From Acidisphaera sp. S103 (GTDB lineage: Bacteria; Pseudomonadota; Alphaproteobacteria; Acetobacterales; Acetobacteraceae): a stretch of DNA of 64,000 bases. Below, piece after piece: positions 61,287 to 64,000 of this stretch (positions are counted from its first letter, which is position 1; the number at the start of each line of letters is the position of its first letter). Position numbers and translations under genes: made by a program. The stretch covers positions 58,952 through 122,951 of the forward strand of contig NZ_LMUJ01000108.1 of the NCBI RefSeq assembly GCF_009765975.1, read 5' to 3'. The notes under the pieces were generated by a model that was not told the DNA's origin, did no database searches, and saw only the letters and a list, made by a program, of their open reading frames with translations.

Positions 61287-62513
61287 GTGACCGCGCTGCC
61301 TGTCCTGTCGATTAACCCACCCGACGGCCGCCAGCCGCTGGTGTTCGCTTGGGGAGTCTCCAGTTTTTTCGGCTGGGGCCTGTACGGCCTCAATCTGGCG
61401 ATCAGCCTGGCCAACCATCCGGTGTTCAGCCCGGTCGCGGCGATGGAGTTCGGCCCCGGAGACCTGGTGCTGGACCCGCTGCGCGAGCACCTCATTCAAA
61501 CCGTCGGTGGCCTGTCCGCCGAACTCTGGGCCTCATTGGCGGCACTGCCCCAGCCCGAGGCACGCATCGACGCGCCATTGCTGATAGGCCTCGGCAAGGA
61601 CTTGCACGCCGTGACCGCCGCCGGCGGCAAATTCCTGACCGGGCAGCCATCCATCGGCGTGACCTTCATCGAGCACAGCACACTCAGCGACGTCGGACGT
61701 CAGCGAGCAGACCAGTTCGCGCTGATCGTCGCCGGGTCGAGTTGGAACGAATCGGTCCTGCGCGCCAACGGCATCGTTGCCACCACGACCGTGTTGCAGG
61801 GCATCGATACCAGCCTGTTCCACCCGGCCCCGAGCACCGGCCGGTTCCGCGACCGGTTCGTGGTGTTCTCCGGCGGCAAGCTGGAATACCGAAAGGGCCA
61901 GGACTTGGTGGTAAAGGCGTTCCGAACCTTCCAGCAACGACACCCGGAGGCGTTGTTGCTGACCGCATGGCACACACCCTGGCAGTGGCATGACCCTTAC
62001 ATGGCGGCCGGCACTAACACCGTCCCGGCCAGTTCCGACGCGGACGGCTGGGTGGACACCGCCGGCTGGGCGATCGCCAACGGCGTCCCCCCGCACGCAC
62101 TGATCGCCCTCGGCAAAGTCCCCAACATCGCCATGCCGCATGTGATGCGGGAAGCGAATGTCGCGCTATTCCCAAACCGGTGCGAGGGCGGCACGAACCT
62201 GGTGGCGATGGAGTGCATGGCCTGCGGCATTCCGACGATCCTGTCAGCGAACACCGGCCACCTCGATCTGCTGGCGCGCGAGGATGTCGCCTACCGGCTG
62301 GACCGGCAGGGCACCGCATCCTGCGAAGGCTACGAAACCCAGGACTGGGGTGAGAGCGACGTCGAGGAAATCCTGGAGAAACTGGAAACGGTATGGCGCG
62401 ACCGGCAAGTAGCCGCCTCGGTCGGCCAACGCGGCGCAGCGTTCATCGCCCCGATGACGTGGGAACGCCAGACCGCACTGCTGCTGCGAGCGATCGAACC
62501 GCTGCTGCCGTAA
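61287..62513 (+). CDS. Family 4-type (GT-B) glycosyltransferase
   Basis: 408 residues from GTG 61287. The N-terminal domain starts GWGLYGLNLAISLANH, and the C-terminal donor domain shows FSGGKLEYRKGQDLVVKAF, then ALFPNRCEGGTNLVAMECMA with the E(x7)E motif and CGIPTILSANTGHLDLL. It transfers a hexose from a nucleotide sugar, perhaps to a cell-surface acceptor. Another GT is at 57885, but no polysaccharide operon is evident. Confidence 0.87.
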   Translation: MTALPVLSINPPDGRQPLVFAWGVSSFFGWGLYGLNLAISLANHPVFSPVAAMEFGPGDLVLDPLREHLIQTVGGLSAELWASLAALPQPEARIDAPLLIGLGKDLHAVTAAGGKFLTGQPSIGVTFIEHSTLSDVGRQRADQFALIVAGSSWNESVLRANGIVATTTVLQGIDTSLFHPAPSTGRFRDRFVVFSGGKLEYRKGQDLVVKAFRTFQQRHPEALLLTAWHTPWQWHDPYMAAGTNTVPASSDADGWVDTAGWAIANGVPPHALIALGKVPNIAMPHVMREANVALFPNRCEGGTNLVAMECMACGIPTILSANTGHLDLLAREDVAYRLDRQGTASCEGYETQDWGESDVEEILEKLETVWRDRQVAASVGQRGAAFIAPMTWERQTALLLRAIEPLLP

Positions 62514-62636
62514 AACGCTTGCGCCAACGAACCGATGTTCGTCGGTTGTAACTGATATGCAAGGATTCCACGGCTAGGCACGCGCCATTGCCACGGCAAT
62601 GGCCGGACGCGCTCGGTCGGCCCATTGGAGAACACG

Positions 62637-63374
62637 ATGCGAGGTCATTCCACGCTCAGCCTGATGGCGCTGTGCCTGCTCAGCGCCTGCAACCAACCCG
62701 CCGTGACGCCGAAGGCCCCGGCATTCCAGAGCAGCGAGAACACGATCCGCGACTGGGACAACGTCGCGCACGAGATCGCCGACGATATGGCGTCCCACGC
62801 CCTGCTGCCGCCCACCCCGCCGATGCCCGCACCGCAGGGATATTCGACGAAACCGGTGTTCGTGCGGGTGCAGGCACCGGGCTCCGCGTTCGTGCGTGAG
62901 GTCGCCGGCGAACTGGAAGCAGACATCCTGTCCAGGGGCGGGTCCGTGTCACGCACCCCGACTGGCGCGACCGTGGTGAATCTGGACGTCGATTTCGTGG
63001 CATGGAGTCCCCGCGACAAACCGCCTGGCCTGGTCGGCACAATGGCCGGGCTCGCCTCGCTGCAGGGGACCCTCATTGGTGCATCGGTGCCGATGTCCCG
63101 ATGGACCGCCGCCGACGCAGCCGCCTTCTCCGCCATTGGGGTTGGCGCGGCCGCCGATATGGTTGTTGCGCTGACGCCAACCAGTAATACCGAAGCGATC
63201 TGGCAAGCATCGGTCGTCACCAGCGACCAGGTTGTCATGCGGCTGCAAGAACCAGTCTATGTGCGAAATCGTGACATTCCGCTTTACGCAAAAACCGCGA
63301 ACCTGATGCCCGTCGCCTCATGGAGCGCCGGGGACGCCACCTTGGCACCGCGTCTTCTCCATCTTGACCCCTGA
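62637..63374 (+). CDS. Putative outer-membrane lipoprotein
   Basis: 245 residues from ATG 62637 (TTGGAG upstream). Lipobox LLSAC at residues 14-18. Mature part: AHEIADDMASHALLPPTPPM, FVRVQAPGSAFVREVAGELE and MVVALTPTSNTEAIWQASVV. Resembles small lipoproteins near FlgO. The stop overlaps the non-coding part before the next gene, so both are probably co-transcribed. Confidence 0.7.
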   Translation: MRGHSTLSLMALCLLSACNQPAVTPKAPAFQSSENTIRDWDNVAHEIADDMASHALLPPTPPMPAPQGYSTKPVFVRVQAPGSAFVREVAGELEADILSRGGSVSRTPTGATVVNLDVDFVAWSPRDKPPGLVGTMAGLASLQGTLIGASVPMSRWTAADAAAFSAIGVGAAADMVVALTPTSNTEAIWQASVVTSDQVVMRLQEPVYVRNRDIPLYAKTANLMPVASWSAGDATLAPRLLHLDP

Positions 63375-63393
63375 CCGTAGATTAGGACGCGAC

Positions 63394-63963
63394 ATGAACC
63401 GCACGATACGCAGGCTGGCGATGGTCATGCCCCTCTGCCTGGCGGCGGCCGGATGCGTGGCCGATCCCGACCAGGCGGCCAGCAGCTCCAGCGACCCGGC
63501 CATCCCCGCCGACCAGCAAGCCGACCTGAGTACGCTGACATATCGGGCGGTCGATCTGATCCTCGCCGCCGCGCCCCAGGTCACCGACAGCACGCCCCTG
63601 GTCGTGACGTCCCTGTCGAACACCAAGGACCTGGAACGGAGTTCAGCCCTGGGCAATATCGTCGCGGATATGATTCGCACCCGCCTCGCCCAGACCGGCC
63701 ACAGAACATCCGAAATTCGTCTGCGGAGCGCGGTAAGCCTGAAGCAGGGCGATGGGGAATTCCTGCTTTCGCGGAACCGACGCGCCCTGAGGTCAGACCC
63801 CGCCGCGGCGGCTGTGATGACCGGGACCTATGCCACCAGCGATGAGAAGGCTTACGTCAGCCTGAAGCTGATTTCCACGGCCGATGCGCATATTATCTCG
63901 GGTGCGGACTTCGTCGTCCCGCTGGACGACGTCCTCGGTCTGGTCAACGCGCAGGGAAAATAA
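63394..63963 (+). CDS. FlgO-family outer-membrane protein
   Basis: 189 residues from ATG 63394 (AGGACGCGAC upstream; an in-frame TTG at 63364 overlaps the previous gene). Lipobox LAAAGC at about 17-22. The FlgO domain: PLVVTSLSNTKDLERSSALG, NIVADMIRTRLAQTGH, SLKQGDGEFLLSRNRRAL, MTGTYATSDEKAYVSLKLIS. In Vibrio, FlgO supports flagellar motility; many relatives have unrelated or unknown roles. No flagellar genes are in this window. Confidence 0.8.
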   Translation: MNRTIRRLAMVMPLCLAAAGCVADPDQAASSSSDPAIPADQQADLSTLTYRAVDLILAAAPQVTDSTPLVVTSLSNTKDLERSSALGNIVADMIRTRLAQTGHRTSEIRLRSAVSLKQGDGEFLLSRNRRALRSDPAAAAVMTGTYATSDEKAYVSLKLISTADAHIISGADFVVPLDDVLGLVNAQGK

Positions 63964-64000
63964 CGCGTACTGCACATAGACACGAAAGGCGGCCCCGGTC

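Noticed and set aside
1-64000. tRNA and rRNA genes, known riboswitches
   Set aside because: No T-loop/acceptor pattern, rRNA-like block or riboswitch core was noticed on reading; a covariance-model search was not possible.

Overview
The window looks like chromosome of a high-GC alphaproteobacterium, most likely a member of the Acetobacteraceae or a close relative. This is inferred from the GC-rich third positions, the purC-purS ... purQ-purL-bolA-grxD gene set, a bacterial Ate-type transferase (bpt), a CHCC zinc-finger gene beside polA, and several CHRD, RDD, NRDE and Hint-domain genes. No rRNA, tRNA or CRISPR array was seen. It is mostly housekeeping and catabolic chromosome with several islands of decayed mobile DNA.

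Layout. 1-1.2 kb: a partial IS5-family element abutting fragments of an ISKra4-type transposase and a sulfatase. 1.4-5.8 kb: a small lipoprotein, a DUF2721 membrane protein, a secreted FKBP isomerase, a two-subunit acyl-CoA dehydrogenase and an Lrp/AsnC regulator. 6-10.2 kb: a tight cluster of penicillin-acylase-type hydrolase, RDD protein, bpt and NUDIX, ended by a 133-bp MITE-like element whose CTAG ends provide the stop codons of both flanking genes. 10.3-16.2 kb, minus strand: a 35-residue membrane peptide, a 2-hydroxyacid dehydrogenase, a CHRD protein, an adenine/adenosine deaminase, a DUF35 protein with a thiolase-like partner, and a BKACE enzyme. 16.3-18.1 kb: a decayed island with a resolvase fragment, a membrane protein split by an in-frame stop, and a damaged RelE/HigB-type toxin-antitoxin pair.

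18.2-29 kb is core: hldE, a Ser/Thr-type phosphatase, an ABC exporter with a histidine phosphatase, polA (which has no canonical start codon in its open frame), map and radC. 29-43 kb is catabolic and transport: a dehydratase, a second 2-hydroxyacid dehydrogenase, an acyl-CoA ligase, a cupin, a pepsin-like aspartic protease, an enolase-superfamily enzyme with an orphan binding protein and an MFS carrier, glutathione reductase, a peptide-type binding protein and a second MFS carrier.

43-57.6 kb holds the purine genes. purC-purS and purQ-purL are separated by about 7 kb of accessory DNA. The region also carries two Hint-domain proteins that share the same C-terminal module: one has a glycine-rich front end and the other about twelve 49-residue beta-helix-like repeats. 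The Hint pair is the most unusual content of the window. 57.8-64 kb: two glycosyltransferases, tandem cold-shock genes, a threonine dehydratase, a glycine-zipper lipoprotein and two further lipoproteins, one of the FlgO family.

A family of REP-like hairpins built on GTCATGG(C/T)(C/G)GGGC recurs in five intergenic gaps. Two of these copies belong to an 80-bp composite repeat.
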